A DNA stretch of 64,000 bases from Saccharofermentans sp. (GTDB taxonomy: Bacteria > Bacillota > Clostridia > Saccharofermentanales > Saccharofermentanaceae). Positions 40,074-49,437 of this stretch are shown in pieces (position 1 is the stretch's first letter; each line of letters begins with the position of its first letter). The stretch is from assembly GCA_016288885.1 (NCBI GenBank), contig JAEFAV010000003.1, positions 62,001 to 126,000 on the forward strand, written 5' to 3'. The translations under genes were made by a program, and so were the position numbers. The notes beneath the pieces were generated by a model. It was not told the DNA's origin, ran no database searches, and saw only the letters and a list, made by a program, of their open reading frames with translations.

Positions 40074-40085
40074 CTAGAATGTTAG
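40074..40085. promoter_or_regulatory. Putative GntR operator in a divergent promoter
   Basis: CTAGAATGTTAG within the 17-nt spacer of plus-strand TTGTCA(40067)-N17-TATGAT(40090) and abutting minus-strand TTGACA-N17-TTATAC. Confidence 0.6.
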
Positions 40086-40127
40086 ACTATATGATTATAT
40101 ACAGACATAAACGTCTCTAAAGGAAGG

Positions 40128-41657
40128 ATGGCTAAGATCATGACTGCTACAAAACTGCTTGGAATATATTCAGACGGAATGGTTCTTCAAAGAAATAAAG
40201 AATTGATAATAGAAGGTTTCGAGAGTTCAAAAAGCGAAGTGGTCATTACACTTGCAGGCAATTCTGTCACGGCTGAAGTTGAGGACGGATCGTTCAAAGC
40301 CGTTTTCCCTCCGATGGATGTGATTTTCGATACCGAGCTTAAAGTCGAAGGCACTGATGTGATCACCATAAAAGACGTATGTATAGGTGACGTTTATATG
40401 CTCGCGGGTCAGTCCAACATGGAGCTTCCCGTCATAAGAACGATCGACCTCAATAAAGAGGAGATAGAGGCCAAGGATTATCCTTATGTAAGACAGTACA
40501 GACTGACCCCTGATCTTGAGATTCCGCTTAAGGGTGAAGAGCCGTTCTGCACGCTTCCGGAGAACAACTGGATCAAAGCATGCGGAACCGGTAAGGATGA
40601 GATCAGCGCCATCGGTTTTTATGCAGCGAAAAGGATCTTCGAAGCGAAGAATGTTCCCGTCGGTCTGATCCTTACAGCCCAGGGCGGTGCCAACATCGAA
40701 TCCTTTATGTGCGAAGAGGATCTTTTCGAGACCGGAACAAAGGATGATGATATCGATCCGTTCAGAGGCAAGGGCGTTCTTAAAGCTTATGTCGATGAAG
40801 GAAATCAGAAGGTCGTTAAGTGGCGCGAAAATACCGTCGACAAAGATTTCTCCATAGAAGAAGCATTGGCAGACGGTGTAAATGTAAAGATGCCGTGCAT
40901 AGTCGGTGATAATCTTTTCGGAAGTGTCTGGTTTGCAAAAGAATTCGATCTGGAGAAGATCCCGGAAGGCACATGTATGCTCAGAATAGGTGATCTGATT
41001 GATGCTGATGTTACATATTTAAACGGTGTTGAAGTCGGCAGAACCGAATACCAGTATCCTCCGCGGAAATATGTCTTCGACAGTTCGCTGCTGAAAACAG
41101 GTAAGAATACGATTTGGATAAGACTGATCATTGAGAATGGTGCAGGAGGTTTTGTTCCCGGACATCCTTACCGTCTTGAAACATCTTCCGGAAACATCGA
41201 TCTTACCGGAGAATGGAAGATGGTTACCGAGAAGATAACCGAGAAGTTCGTTGGAAATAAAATGGCTCAGAACATTCCTTCATCACTATACTATGCAAGC
41301 ATTATCACTCTGAAGAATATTAACATTTCCCAGATATGGTGGTGCCAGGGTGAATCCAACGCGGAATTCCCTGAAGGTTATGATAAGAAGATGATCCTTA
41401 TGTTTAAGAAGATGCGTGAGATCTTCGGAGAAGTTCCGGTGGTAATGGTCAGGATCGCTGATTACATCAATCCGCTCAGAGATACAACTGTACCTGAAGG
41501 ATGGAAGCAGATTCAAAAACTTCAGGATGATGCACCAACCTATATTAGCAACGTAAAAGTCGTAAACAGTCCTTGCCCTGATCCGATATATGAACTTCAC
41601 CCCCAGAACAAGAGCAGTATAGGAGCTGACGTGGCTGAAGCTTCAATGCAGTTTTAA
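40128..41657 (+). CDS. Sialate O-acetylesterase-like carbohydrate esterase
   Basis: SDGMVLQR...VYMLAGQSNMELPV...WWCQGESNAEFPEGY...LHPQNKSSIG (SGNH catalytic blocks). Confidence 0.85.
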   Translation: MAKIMTATKLLGIYSDGMVLQRNKELIIEGFESSKSEVVITLAGNSVTAEVEDGSFKAVFPPMDVIFDTELKVEGTDVITIKDVCIGDVYMLAGQSNMELPVIRTIDLNKEEIEAKDYPYVRQYRLTPDLEIPLKGEEPFCTLPENNWIKACGTGKDEISAIGFYAAKRIFEAKNVPVGLILTAQGGANIESFMCEEDLFETGTKDDDIDPFRGKGVLKAYVDEGNQKVVKWRENTVDKDFSIEEALADGVNVKMPCIVGDNLFGSVWFAKEFDLEKIPEGTCMLRIGDLIDADVTYLNGVEVGRTEYQYPPRKYVFDSSLLKTGKNTIWIRLIIENGAGGFVPGHPYRLETSSGNIDLTGEWKMVTEKITEKFVGNKMAQNIPSSLYYASIITLKNINISQIWWCQGESNAEFPEGYDKKMILMFKKMREIFGEVPVVMVRIADYINPLRDTTVPEGWKQIQKLQDDAPTYISNVKVVNSPCPDPIYELHPQNKSSIGADVAEASMQF

Positions 41658-41754
41658 TATATTCAATAATTTTACTTAATAATTCCCTGCGAATTTCACG
41701 GCATAGCGTGAACTTTGCAGGGATTTTTCATGATTTTCGAAAAAATACACGATG

Positions 41755-41778
41755 TTTTTCACGACACGTCGTGAAAAA
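41755..41778. promoter_or_regulatory. 24-nt near-perfect palindrome (operator or terminator stem)
   Basis: TTTTTCACGAC-AC-GTCGTGAAAAA; related TTTCACGgcatagCGTGAA nearby (about 41690) and a CCGTGAAA half-site downstream. Confidence 0.6.
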
Positions 41779-41835
41779 TGCCGTGAAATCCCAACGATGT
41801 GAAAGTCTTTTATCCGAATCGCACAAATTCGCACG

Positions 41836-41908
41836 CTAGAATGGTAGAAGTCTATTGACATATCACTAACGTGGTGATAATCTCATATCATCGCAACTAA
41901 CATGCAAG
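41836..41908 (+). promoter_or_regulatory. Lpl-type transporter promoter flanked by two putative GntR operators
   Basis: CTAGAATGGTAG (41836-41847); TTGACA(41855)-N17-TAATCT(41878); CTAACATGCAAG (41897-41908, reverse orientation CTTGCATGTTAG); TATCACtaacgtgGTGATA in the spacer. Confidence 0.6.
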
Positions 41909-41970
41909 CATACAAGAACGCTTGATAAGTTAGCATTTTACATCATTAAGGTCTCAAGGGGTTAACCAAG

Positions 41971-42939
41971 ATGGGTAAGAAAGAACAGATTGCACAGGTT
42001 ACCGAGTGGTCTCCCAAGGAAATCTCTGCTCGTGAAAGAATCACAAAAGATGTCAGGGTTAACTGGCAGCTTTATGCTATGTTTTTACTTCCCGTTATCT
42101 ACTACATTATCTTCAGATATATCCCGATGTTTGGTAACATCCTTGCTTTCCGTAAGTACAATCCGGGCGGAAGCATCTTCGGTCAGGGACCTCTGACATT
42201 AAAGTATTTCAAGCAGTTCATAACTGCAAAACCGTTCTGGCAGGCATTCTCGAATACGCTGATCCTTAACGGTCTTTACCTTCTTTTCAGATTTCCGCTC
42301 ACGCTGATCTTTGCCCTGCTTTTAAACGAGATCAAAAATCTTCACTGGAAGAAGTTCGTGCAGACTGTTTCTTATCTTCCACACTTCATATCCATGGTCA
42401 TCGTTTGCGGAATGGTCAAAGAACTTCTCTCGACACACGGTCCGATCAATGACCTTATCTTTAAGTTAGGCGGTGAGAAGATCAGCTTTATTTCGCTTGC
42501 AGAATGGTTCAGAACCATCTTCGTGACATCTGGCATATGGCAGAGCCTGGGCTGGGGCACGATACTTTATCTCGCAGCAATGTCCGGTATTAATCCTTCG
42601 CTTTATGAGGCTGCCACGGTTGACGGAGCTTCGCATTTCCAGCAGGTAATGCACGTTACCATTCCTTGTATTCTTCCTACAATTGCTACACTTCTTATTC
42701 TTGATATCGGCGGACTTGTAGGTTCAGGCGGAGCTTTCGAGAAAGTATATCTGCTCTACAGTCCGATGACTTATGAGACAAGTGATATCGTTTCGACATA
42801 CGTATTCAGAATGGGTGTCGAATCGGGAAGCATTAACTTTGCGACGGCTGTAGGTCTGTTCGAAGGATTGATAAATCTTGTTCTTCTTACATGCGCAAAC
42901 TTTGTATCACGCAAAGTAGCCAAGACGAGTCTGTGGTAA
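41971..42939 (+). CDS. Sugar ABC transporter permease (LplB-like)
   Basis: YLPHFISMVIVCGMVKELL...GINPSLYEAATVDGASHFQQVMHVTIPCILPT (EAA loop). Confidence 0.9.
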   Translation: MGKKEQIAQVTEWSPKEISARERITKDVRVNWQLYAMFLLPVIYYIIFRYIPMFGNILAFRKYNPGGSIFGQGPLTLKYFKQFITAKPFWQAFSNTLILNGLYLLFRFPLTLIFALLLNEIKNLHWKKFVQTVSYLPHFISMVIVCGMVKELLSTHGPINDLIFKLGGEKISFISLAEWFRTIFVTSGIWQSLGWGTILYLAAMSGINPSLYEAATVDGASHFQQVMHVTIPCILPTIATLLILDIGGLVGSGGAFEKVYLLYSPMTYETSDIVSTYVFRMGVESGSINFATAVGLFEGLINLVLLTCANFVSRKVAKTSLW

Positions 42940-42951
42940 GGAGGGATCAGA

Positions 42952-43905
42952 ATGAGTACTATAGATAATTCGACTCCTGAGATCCATATTCATAATCCGA
43001 AGAACCAGATCAAAGAATCCAAGGGATATAGGGTATTCACGGTTTTCAATACCATCATAATGATATTGATCTCATTTGCTACTCTTTATCCTTTCCTCTA
43101 TCTCGTCTCACAGTCTTTCTCTTCGGATCAGGCTATTTTTGCCGGACACACCGGACTTATTCCTGAAGGGTTTAATGTCGATACATATATTTATGTTATT
43201 ACTCGAAATCCGATCGCACCTTTTCCGAAGCTTTTCCCGGATCTTAAGATCCCTGAGTTTATCGTTTACTACATGAACACGGTTTTCTATACGCTGGTAG
43301 GAACGGTATTATCACTTTTCTTCTCATCGATCCTTGCATATCCGCTCTCGAAAACGAATCTCAAGGTTAACAAGTTCCTTTCACCGTTCATCATCTTTAC
43401 GATGTATTTTGGCGGCGGACTTATCGCAAACTACGTTTTGATCTTAAGGCTCGGACTTAAGAATTCGATGTGGGGCTTCATTCTCCCGATGCTCATCAGC
43501 ACATATTACGTAATCCTCATGAGATCATTCTTCATGAGCATTCCGAAAGATCTTGAAGAAGCAGGCGAGATCGACGGCCTTAACAAGTGGGGCGTTTTCT
43601 GGTTTATCGCAAGACCTCTTTCCACACCGATAATTGCAACGATGACATTGTTCTATGCGGTCATGTATTGGAACAACTGGTTCAATGCAAAACTATACCT
43701 GCAGGACAAGGTAAAGTGGCCGGTCGCATATTTTCTCCAGACGATCATAAGAGGTGCAGGTTCGTCTGATCCTGACGCCCAGAATATGACTGCAAACATC
43801 AAATCCTGCGCAATGGTCCTTACGGTCCTTCCGATCATATGCGTATATCCGTTCATCCAAAAATACTACGTGCAGGGCATGATGCTCGGCGGCGTAAAGG
43901 AATGA
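42952..43905 (+). CDS. Sugar ABC transporter permease (LplC/YtcP-like)
   Basis: MSIPKDLEEAGEIDGLNKWGVFWFIARPLSTPIIATMTLFYAVMYWNNWFNA...QKYYVQGMMLGGVKE. Confidence 0.95.
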   Translation: MSTIDNSTPEIHIHNPKNQIKESKGYRVFTVFNTIIMILISFATLYPFLYLVSQSFSSDQAIFAGHTGLIPEGFNVDTYIYVITRNPIAPFPKLFPDLKIPEFIVYYMNTVFYTLVGTVLSLFFSSILAYPLSKTNLKVNKFLSPFIIFTMYFGGGLIANYVLILRLGLKNSMWGFILPMLISTYYVILMRSFFMSIPKDLEEAGEIDGLNKWGVFWFIARPLSTPIIATMTLFYAVMYWNNWFNAKLYLQDKVKWPVAYFLQTIIRGAGSSDPDAQNMTANIKSCAMVLTVLPIICVYPFIQKYYVQGMMLGGVKE

Positions 43906-43970
43906 TCAATTTGTGCTACAGGGGTAACCCACGGCAATAGAAAAATGAAACAAAAAGAAAGGAAACAGTT

Positions 43971-45710
43971 ATGAAGACAACAAAACTTGCAAAAGTAGCA
44001 TCTGTCGGTCTTGCAGTTTCAATGCTTTCCAGTCTAGCTGCTTGTAGTGGCGGCCCCGGCGAGTCTTCCGAGACTACAACGATTCCCAGTCAGATCGAGA
44101 CTACAGCTGAAACCGGTGATGATCTGGGCTACACATACGGATTAGGCCAGACATTCCATGCTGACCAGCCTGTAACCTACACCATGTTCTTCAGTGATGC
44201 ATCATGGTACCCGATGGTAGATACCTGGAAGACGGAGGGCGTTTTCAAGAAGATCGAAGAAATGACCAATGTAACGCTCGACATCAAGTCCTATGACAGC
44301 GGCGACTACATGGATAACATCACGCTCGATATCAATGCAGGTAATGCAGCTTACATCATTCCCAAGATCTATGACGATTCCGCTTTCGTAGACGGCGGTG
44401 CCATCGTTCCCATTTCTGACTATGTTCAGTACATGCCGTACTATACAGAGTTCTACAATACTTATAATCTGTCCGGTGATATCCAGACTATCACAAGAGC
44501 TAACGGTAAATACTATAAGCTTCCCGGTATGAAGGAAGCTAACCTCATCAACTATTCTTTCGTAATCAGAAAGGATATTTGGGATGCAGCAGGTGTTGAC
44601 GTTGTTGCACTTCAGAAGGATTGGACATGGGCTGACTTCCTTGAAGCTTTGAAGAAGGTTAAGGCATACATGGTAGAGCAGGGTATGTGCGAAGAGAGTG
44701 ATTACATCTGGTCTGACCTCTGGTGCGGAAACGAATCAGGACAGGGCAGCGGCGGAAACCTCCTTGGCGTTATTGCTGCAACATATGATTGTAATGCTGG
44801 TTGGAACATGGGCAACGGTATGAGATTCGATCATAGTGCCAACAAGTTCATCTTCTCACCTACAACAGAAAACTATAAGGCATTCTTAAAGACTGCAAAC
44901 AGCTTTATCGAAGCAGGTATCCTCGATCCCGAGACATTCACTCAGGATGATGCTACAGCTACAGCTCAGTACTACAACGGCAAGACAGCTATCATGTCTA
45001 TCAACCAGGGCCAGTGGGCTAACTATGAGCAGAACATGACAGCTCAGCTTGGCGCAGGCAACTTCGAAAACTATGTAATCACGATCCCAATCGGTTCTAC
45101 AAGAAATTCCACAGTATCTCCTGAAAGACTTGAGAACGGCGTAATGATCTCTAAGAAGGCTCTTGATGAACTCGGAGAGGAAGGCTTTATCGAGATGCTC
45201 AGATTCGTTGACTGGCTCTTCTATTCTCACGAGGCATATGACCTTACAAAGTGGGGTGTTGAAGGCGTTCACTACACAGTAGATGCAGACGGCAATAAGA
45301 AGCTTATGGATGGTTTCTGCTGCTCAGGCTTGGGCTATGGTAACGACGAAGCTGAGTCAATGACAGACATCAGACTTAAGTGGGGTTATGCAGGCGGTAA
45401 CTTCTGGTACGGCGGTACAGTTGCAGAGATGTCTGACAACCTTATTCCTCCTGTAGCTGATTATGTTGAAAGAGATTATAACGACAGAGATATACCTCCG
45501 CTCGCTCCCGGTGTTGCTCCTACTGCAGACCAGAACGAAGAGATCAACCTCATCGCTACACCTCTGATCAGTAACGTAAATGCATGGACATTGAAGTTCG
45601 TAACAGGTCAGGAAGATATCGACGCTCAGTGGGATGCATATGTTCAGTCCTGCAATGAGCTCAACGTTCAGGGTCTTGTTGACATCTACGGTGAACTCTA
45701 CAAAGGATGA
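43971..45710 (+). CDS. Extracellular solute-binding lipoprotein (LplA-like)
   Basis: Lipobox LSSLAACSG; 579 aa LplA-type substrate-binding protein next to the permeases. Confidence 0.9.
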   Translation: MKTTKLAKVASVGLAVSMLSSLAACSGGPGESSETTTIPSQIETTAETGDDLGYTYGLGQTFHADQPVTYTMFFSDASWYPMVDTWKTEGVFKKIEEMTNVTLDIKSYDSGDYMDNITLDINAGNAAYIIPKIYDDSAFVDGGAIVPISDYVQYMPYYTEFYNTYNLSGDIQTITRANGKYYKLPGMKEANLINYSFVIRKDIWDAAGVDVVALQKDWTWADFLEALKKVKAYMVEQGMCEESDYIWSDLWCGNESGQGSGGNLLGVIAATYDCNAGWNMGNGMRFDHSANKFIFSPTTENYKAFLKTANSFIEAGILDPETFTQDDATATAQYYNGKTAIMSINQGQWANYEQNMTAQLGAGNFENYVITIPIGSTRNSTVSPERLENGVMISKKALDELGEEGFIEMLRFVDWLFYSHEAYDLTKWGVEGVHYTVDADGNKKLMDGFCCSGLGYGNDEAESMTDIRLKWGYAGGNFWYGGTVAEMSDNLIPPVADYVERDYNDRDIPPLAPGVAPTADQNEEINLIATPLISNVNAWTLKFVTGQEDIDAQWDAYVQSCNELNVQGLVDIYGELYKG

Positions 45711-45747
45711 TAATTGATCCTTAAGCGATCACTTTAAGCAAAATGAG

Positions 45748-45772
45748 AGGGGCTGTCGTAATGACAGCCCCT
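45748..45772. terminator. Terminator-like hairpin between convergent genes
   Basis: AGGGGCTGTC-gtaat-GACAGCCCCTT. Confidence 0.75.
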
Positions 45773-45844
45773 TATTTGTGTTTTCTTATATTTGTTGCGA
45801 CGGACCAAAATGGAATTCTCGCCAGTTTAGTCCGTCAAAAACAG

Positions 45845-47263
45845 TTAATATGAAATGTTGAGGTTAAACATATCCAATGCGTTCTTATAGCATACTTTTT
45901 CGATGATGTCCTTGAGAATCCTTTGATCATAGGGGAACCTTCCGCGTTCTATTTCCGTACCGAGATAATTACAGAAGATCCTTCTGAAATATTCGTGCCT
46001 GGTATAAGACAGGAAGCATCTTGAGTCGGTAAGCATTCCGACAAAGCAGGGAAGAGAACTTTGCGCACAGAGCGATCTGAGCTGGTCTTCCATGCCTGCA
46101 AGATTATCATTGAACCACCAGGCGGCTCCGTGCTGGATCTTTCCGGTTACGCTGCCGTCGTTATAACATCCGCAGAGCGTATCGATGACAGTATTATCGG
46201 TCGGGTTAAGCGAATAGATGATCATTTTTGGAAGAAGACCTTCAGTATTAAGTCTGTCCATGAATCCCGTCAGCGGAGTTACGAAATCGGACTGGCCGGT
46301 GATAGTATCGCACCCGCAGTTGATCCCGGCTTTTTTGAGCATCACACTGTTGACGTTGCGCTTGCATCCGAAGTGAAGCTGCATCGTCCAGCCTCTTCTG
46401 GTATATTCGCGGGCAAAGAAGAGCATAATGTCGCTCTTATAAGCTGTGATCTCTTCATCGGTTAATACTGCATCAGGAGAAGTGATCTTCTTTGCGATAA
46501 CATCATCTGAAGTAACGTTAAGATCCTCACCATACATGATGTACTCCATACCGTGATCAGATATCATGCATCCGTGTGATCCAAAGTGATCGAGCCTTGT
46601 CATGAGAGCTGATTTCAAATCTTCCATGGTGGAGATATTCATACCGGAAACGGATTCCAGTTTCCCGACATAAGAGTTAAAACTATCTTTCTCTATATCA
46701 ACTATATTGTCCGGCCTGAAAGCGGGAAGTACCTTTGATCCGGATCCTGATGACCTGATCTGCTCATGATGGATGAGTGAGTCGCAGGGATCGTCTGTAG
46801 TACATATAAGTTCAACATTTGACATGGACATGATTTTTCTTGCGGACAGTTTTCCCGACTGTAATACCTCAGTGGTCTCATCCCAAATGCGCCCGGCATT
46901 TTGCGTGGTAAGAGGCTCTTGTATGTCGAAATATCTTGCCAGTTCAAGACACGTCCAGTGATAGAGCGGATTACCGAATGCGGATTCTATGGCCTTTGCC
47001 CACATCATGAATTTCTCTTTGTCCGGAGCGTCACCAGTTATGTATTTTTCTTCGATACCGCAGGTCCTCATGAGTCTCCATTTATAGTGGTCGCCTTTGA
47101 GCCACAGTTCTGTGATATTTTTGAAATTGATATCTTCGGCGATCTCTTTTGCATCGATATGACAGTGATAGTCGATTATCGGAAGATCTTTTGCATATTC
47201 GTTATAAAGATTGATTGCGATATCATTATTCAAAAGAAAATTGTCATTGATAAAGCGGTTCAT
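45845..47263 (-). CDS. uxaC: Glucuronate isomerase
   Basis: LPIIDYHCHIDAKEIAEDINFKNITELWLKGDHYKWRLMRTCGIEEKYITG...FVGMLTDSRCFLSYTRHEYFRRI. Confidence 0.95.
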   Translation of the reverse strand: MNRFINDNFLLNNDIAINLYNEYAKDLPIIDYHCHIDAKEIAEDINFKNITELWLKGDHYKWRLMRTCGIEEKYITGDAPDKEKFMMWAKAIESAFGNPLYHWTCLELARYFDIQEPLTTQNAGRIWDETTEVLQSGKLSARKIMSMSNVELICTTDDPCDSLIHHEQIRSSGSGSKVLPAFRPDNIVDIEKDSFNSYVGKLESVSGMNISTMEDLKSALMTRLDHFGSHGCMISDHGMEYIMYGEDLNVTSDDVIAKKITSPDAVLTDEEITAYKSDIMLFFAREYTRRGWTMQLHFGCKRNVNSVMLKKAGINCGCDTITGQSDFVTPLTGFMDRLNTEGLLPKMIIYSLNPTDNTVIDTLCGCYNDGSVTGKIQHGAAWWFNDNLAGMEDQLRSLCAQSSLPCFVGMLTDSRCFLSYTRHEYFRRIFCNYLGTEIERGRFPYDQRILKDIIEKVCYKNALDMFNLNISY

Positions 47264-47332
47264 AGGTCACCTCAATATATTTGATTGACTATAAAATATA
47301 TTATTTTGTCTATAATCGCAAATAAAAACATG

Positions 47333-47344
47333 GTAGAATGTTAG
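47333..47344. promoter_or_regulatory. Putative GntR operator between uxaC and kdgA
   Basis: GTAGAATGTTAG matches CTAG(A/C)AT(G/A)NTAG. Confidence 0.5.
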
Positions 47345-47367
47345 TTAATGATTGAGAGGTATTTAAT

Positions 47368-48003
47368 ATGACTTTTTCAGAGAAGGTTTTCGCGACCGGG
47401 ATAGTGCCTGTCGTTGTTTTAAACAAAGTGGAGGATGCCGTTCCGTTAGCCGGTGCATTGCTCAAGGGCGGGATAGATTTCATGGAGATAACATTCAGGA
47501 CCGAATGCGCTGCAGACTGCATTTCAGTTATCAGCAGGGAAGTTCCTGAAATGACCGTCGGTGCAGGTACGGTGCTTAATGTTGATCAGGCAAAACTTGC
47601 AGTTGAGAATGGTGCCCGGTTCATTGTATCTCCTGGACTGGATGAAGAGACCGTTAAGTGGGCGCTCGAAAATAACATTCCCGTAATCCCCGGCGCAGTC
47701 ACGCCGACAGAGATCATGAAGGCAATAAGTCTGGGACTTAATGTGGTCAAATTCTTTCCCGCAGACGTATACGGAGGTATAAAGGCCATAAAGGCTTTAT
47801 CCGCTCCGTTCGGTCAGATAAAGTTCCTTCCGACAGGTGGTGTATCTGAAGCTAACCTTAAAGAGTTTATCGAAAACAAATCGGTTGCAGCAGTTGGCGG
47901 CAGCTGGGTATGCAAAAAAGAGGATATACTTAATCATGATTGGGATAGGATAACCATGCTTTCGGAAAATGCCGTAAAGATCATTAAGGAGACAAGAAAA
48001 TGA
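47368..48003 (+). CDS. kdgA: 2-keto-3-deoxy-6-phosphogluconate (KDPG) aldolase
   Basis: [36 protein letters not shown]...[12 protein letters not shown]...[17 protein letters not shown]...[10 protein letters not shown]. Confidence 0.95.
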   Translation: MTFSEKVFATGIVPVVVLNKVEDAVPLAGALLKGGIDFMEITFRTECAADCISVISREVPEMTVGAGTVLNVDQAKLAVENGARFIVSPGLDEETVKWALENNIPVIPGAVTPTEIMKAISLGLNVVKFFPADVYGGIKAIKALSAPFGQIKFLPTGGVSEANLKEFIENKSVAAVGGSWVCKKEDILNHDWDRITMLSENAVKIIKETRK

Positions 48004-49028
48004 GTAAATACCTGACATTCGGTGAGTTAATGTTAAGACTTAAGAGCCCCGGAAGAGAGCGTTTCCTTCAGTCGCCGTCACTTGAGGCTACATTCGGAGG
48101 CGGTGAGGCAAACGTGGCAGTTTCACTTGCCAACTACGGACTGGAAGCGGATTTTTTATCTGTAATACCTACTAACGACATTGGCGATGCTGCTGTCTCC
48201 GAGCTCAGAAGATTTAATGTCGGAACGGAAAAGATCATAAGAACAGAAGGCAGGATGGGAATCTATTATCTCGAGACTGGTGCAAACCAGCGCCCGAGCA
48301 AGGTCATTTACGACAGGGCGTATTCCGCATTTTCGCTTTTCGCGCCCTCCGGTTATGACTGGGAAAAGATATTCAGTGATGTTAAATGGCTTCATATATC
48401 CGGCATTACTCCGGCTATATCTGAAGAGACAAAAGATGCATCTGTTATGGCTGTACAGGAAGCCAAGAAACGCGGCATAAAGGTCTCTCTTGATCTGAAT
48501 TACAGAAAGAATCTTTGGAAATACGGTGTTGATGCCAAGGAAGTAATGAAGGTGCTGACGTCATATGCCGATATTGTCATCGCCAACGAAGAAGACTGCC
48601 AGAAGTCACTGGGACTTAAGTGTGAGAGCAATGTGGAAGGCGGTAAGCTCGATCAGGAAGATTACAGGAGATTAAGTGATTCCTTGCTCGAACAGTATCC
48701 GAACGTCAAAGCAGTCGCTATTACTTTAAGAGAGAGCAAGAGCGCAGACATTAATTTCTGGGCGGCAGCTTTCAATAACCGTTCCGAATTCATAGTCAGC
48801 CGAAAGTATGAGATGTATGACATAGTCGACCGCGTGGGCGGCGGAGACTCTTTTGCCGGCGGCCTTATATACGGTCTCAATCAGTTAGGCAGTGACAGGG
48901 AAGCGCTCGAATTTGCTGTCGCTGCAAGCTGTCTTAAGCATACCATCGACGGAGACTTTAACCGTGTAACGATCGATGAAGTGGAGAAGCTCGCGAAAGG
49001 TGACGGCTCGGGAAGGGTGCAGAGGTAA
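48000..49028 (+). CDS. kdgK: 2-keto-3-deoxygluconate kinase (PfkB family)
   Basis: [42 protein letters not shown]...[17 protein letters not shown]. Confidence 0.9.
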   Translation: MSKYLTFGELMLRLKSPGRERFLQSPSLEATFGGGEANVAVSLANYGLEADFLSVIPTNDIGDAAVSELRRFNVGTEKIIRTEGRMGIYYLETGANQRPSKVIYDRAYSAFSLFAPSGYDWEKIFSDVKWLHISGITPAISEETKDASVMAVQEAKKRGIKVSLDLNYRKNLWKYGVDAKEVMKVLTSYADIVIANEEDCQKSLGLKCESNVEGGKLDQEDYRRLSDSLLEQYPNVKAVAITLRESKSADINFWAAAFNNRSEFIVSRKYEMYDIVDRVGGGDSFAGGLIYGLNQLGSDREALEFAVAASCLKHTIDGDFNRVTIDEVEKLAKGDGSGRVQR

Positions 49029-49046
49029 GCTTCTGTATTTGTCTTT

Positions 49047-49307
49047 TGCCCACCTGCAGCCTGATTAGCATGTTTTAGTGGGTTTTAGAAAAGGCTATGA
49101 ATCATTTTAAAAGCTCAAACTACCCACTAGAGTCGTAGTTTTACGGTTTTAGTGGGTATCTTTTTGGCAGGATTATTTCTTTTGATTGATAAAACTACCC
49201 ACCGGAATCACCAATAACCATTTTTAGTGGGTATTCTCTCGAAATAACAAGTTCGTTATAGGTATAGATTACCAACTTAATCAATATTTTCGGCATTTTA
49301 GTAGGCT
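49047..49307. repeat. TACCCACTAAA inverted-repeat array 3 (4 units)
   Basis: Units 49047-49084, 49121-49158, 49196-49233 and 49270-49307 (last degenerate); successive starts 74, 75 and 74 bp apart. Confidence 0.9.
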
Positions 49308-49437
49308 TCCACTTAGTCCGGCGTGCCACAAAATTACCCCACATTCAAAAATACTTTGATAATCAAAGCTATTTACAAAGCATAGTCTGAATGCTAATAT
49401 CCGATTATCAAAACTACTTGATATAGGGGGACACGGT

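Noticed and set aside
20303-49307. Interpreting the TACCCACTAAA arrays as CRISPR arrays
   Set aside because: Only the outer arms are conserved, the repeat interior varies between units, arrays have 4-5 units, and no cas genes are visible
20303-49307. Interpreting the arrays as DNA-uptake sequences or ordinary Rho-independent terminators
   Set aside because: They occur as multi-unit phased clusters rather than single dispersed copies and lack a consistent U-run after each stem; one array lies between co-oriented genes
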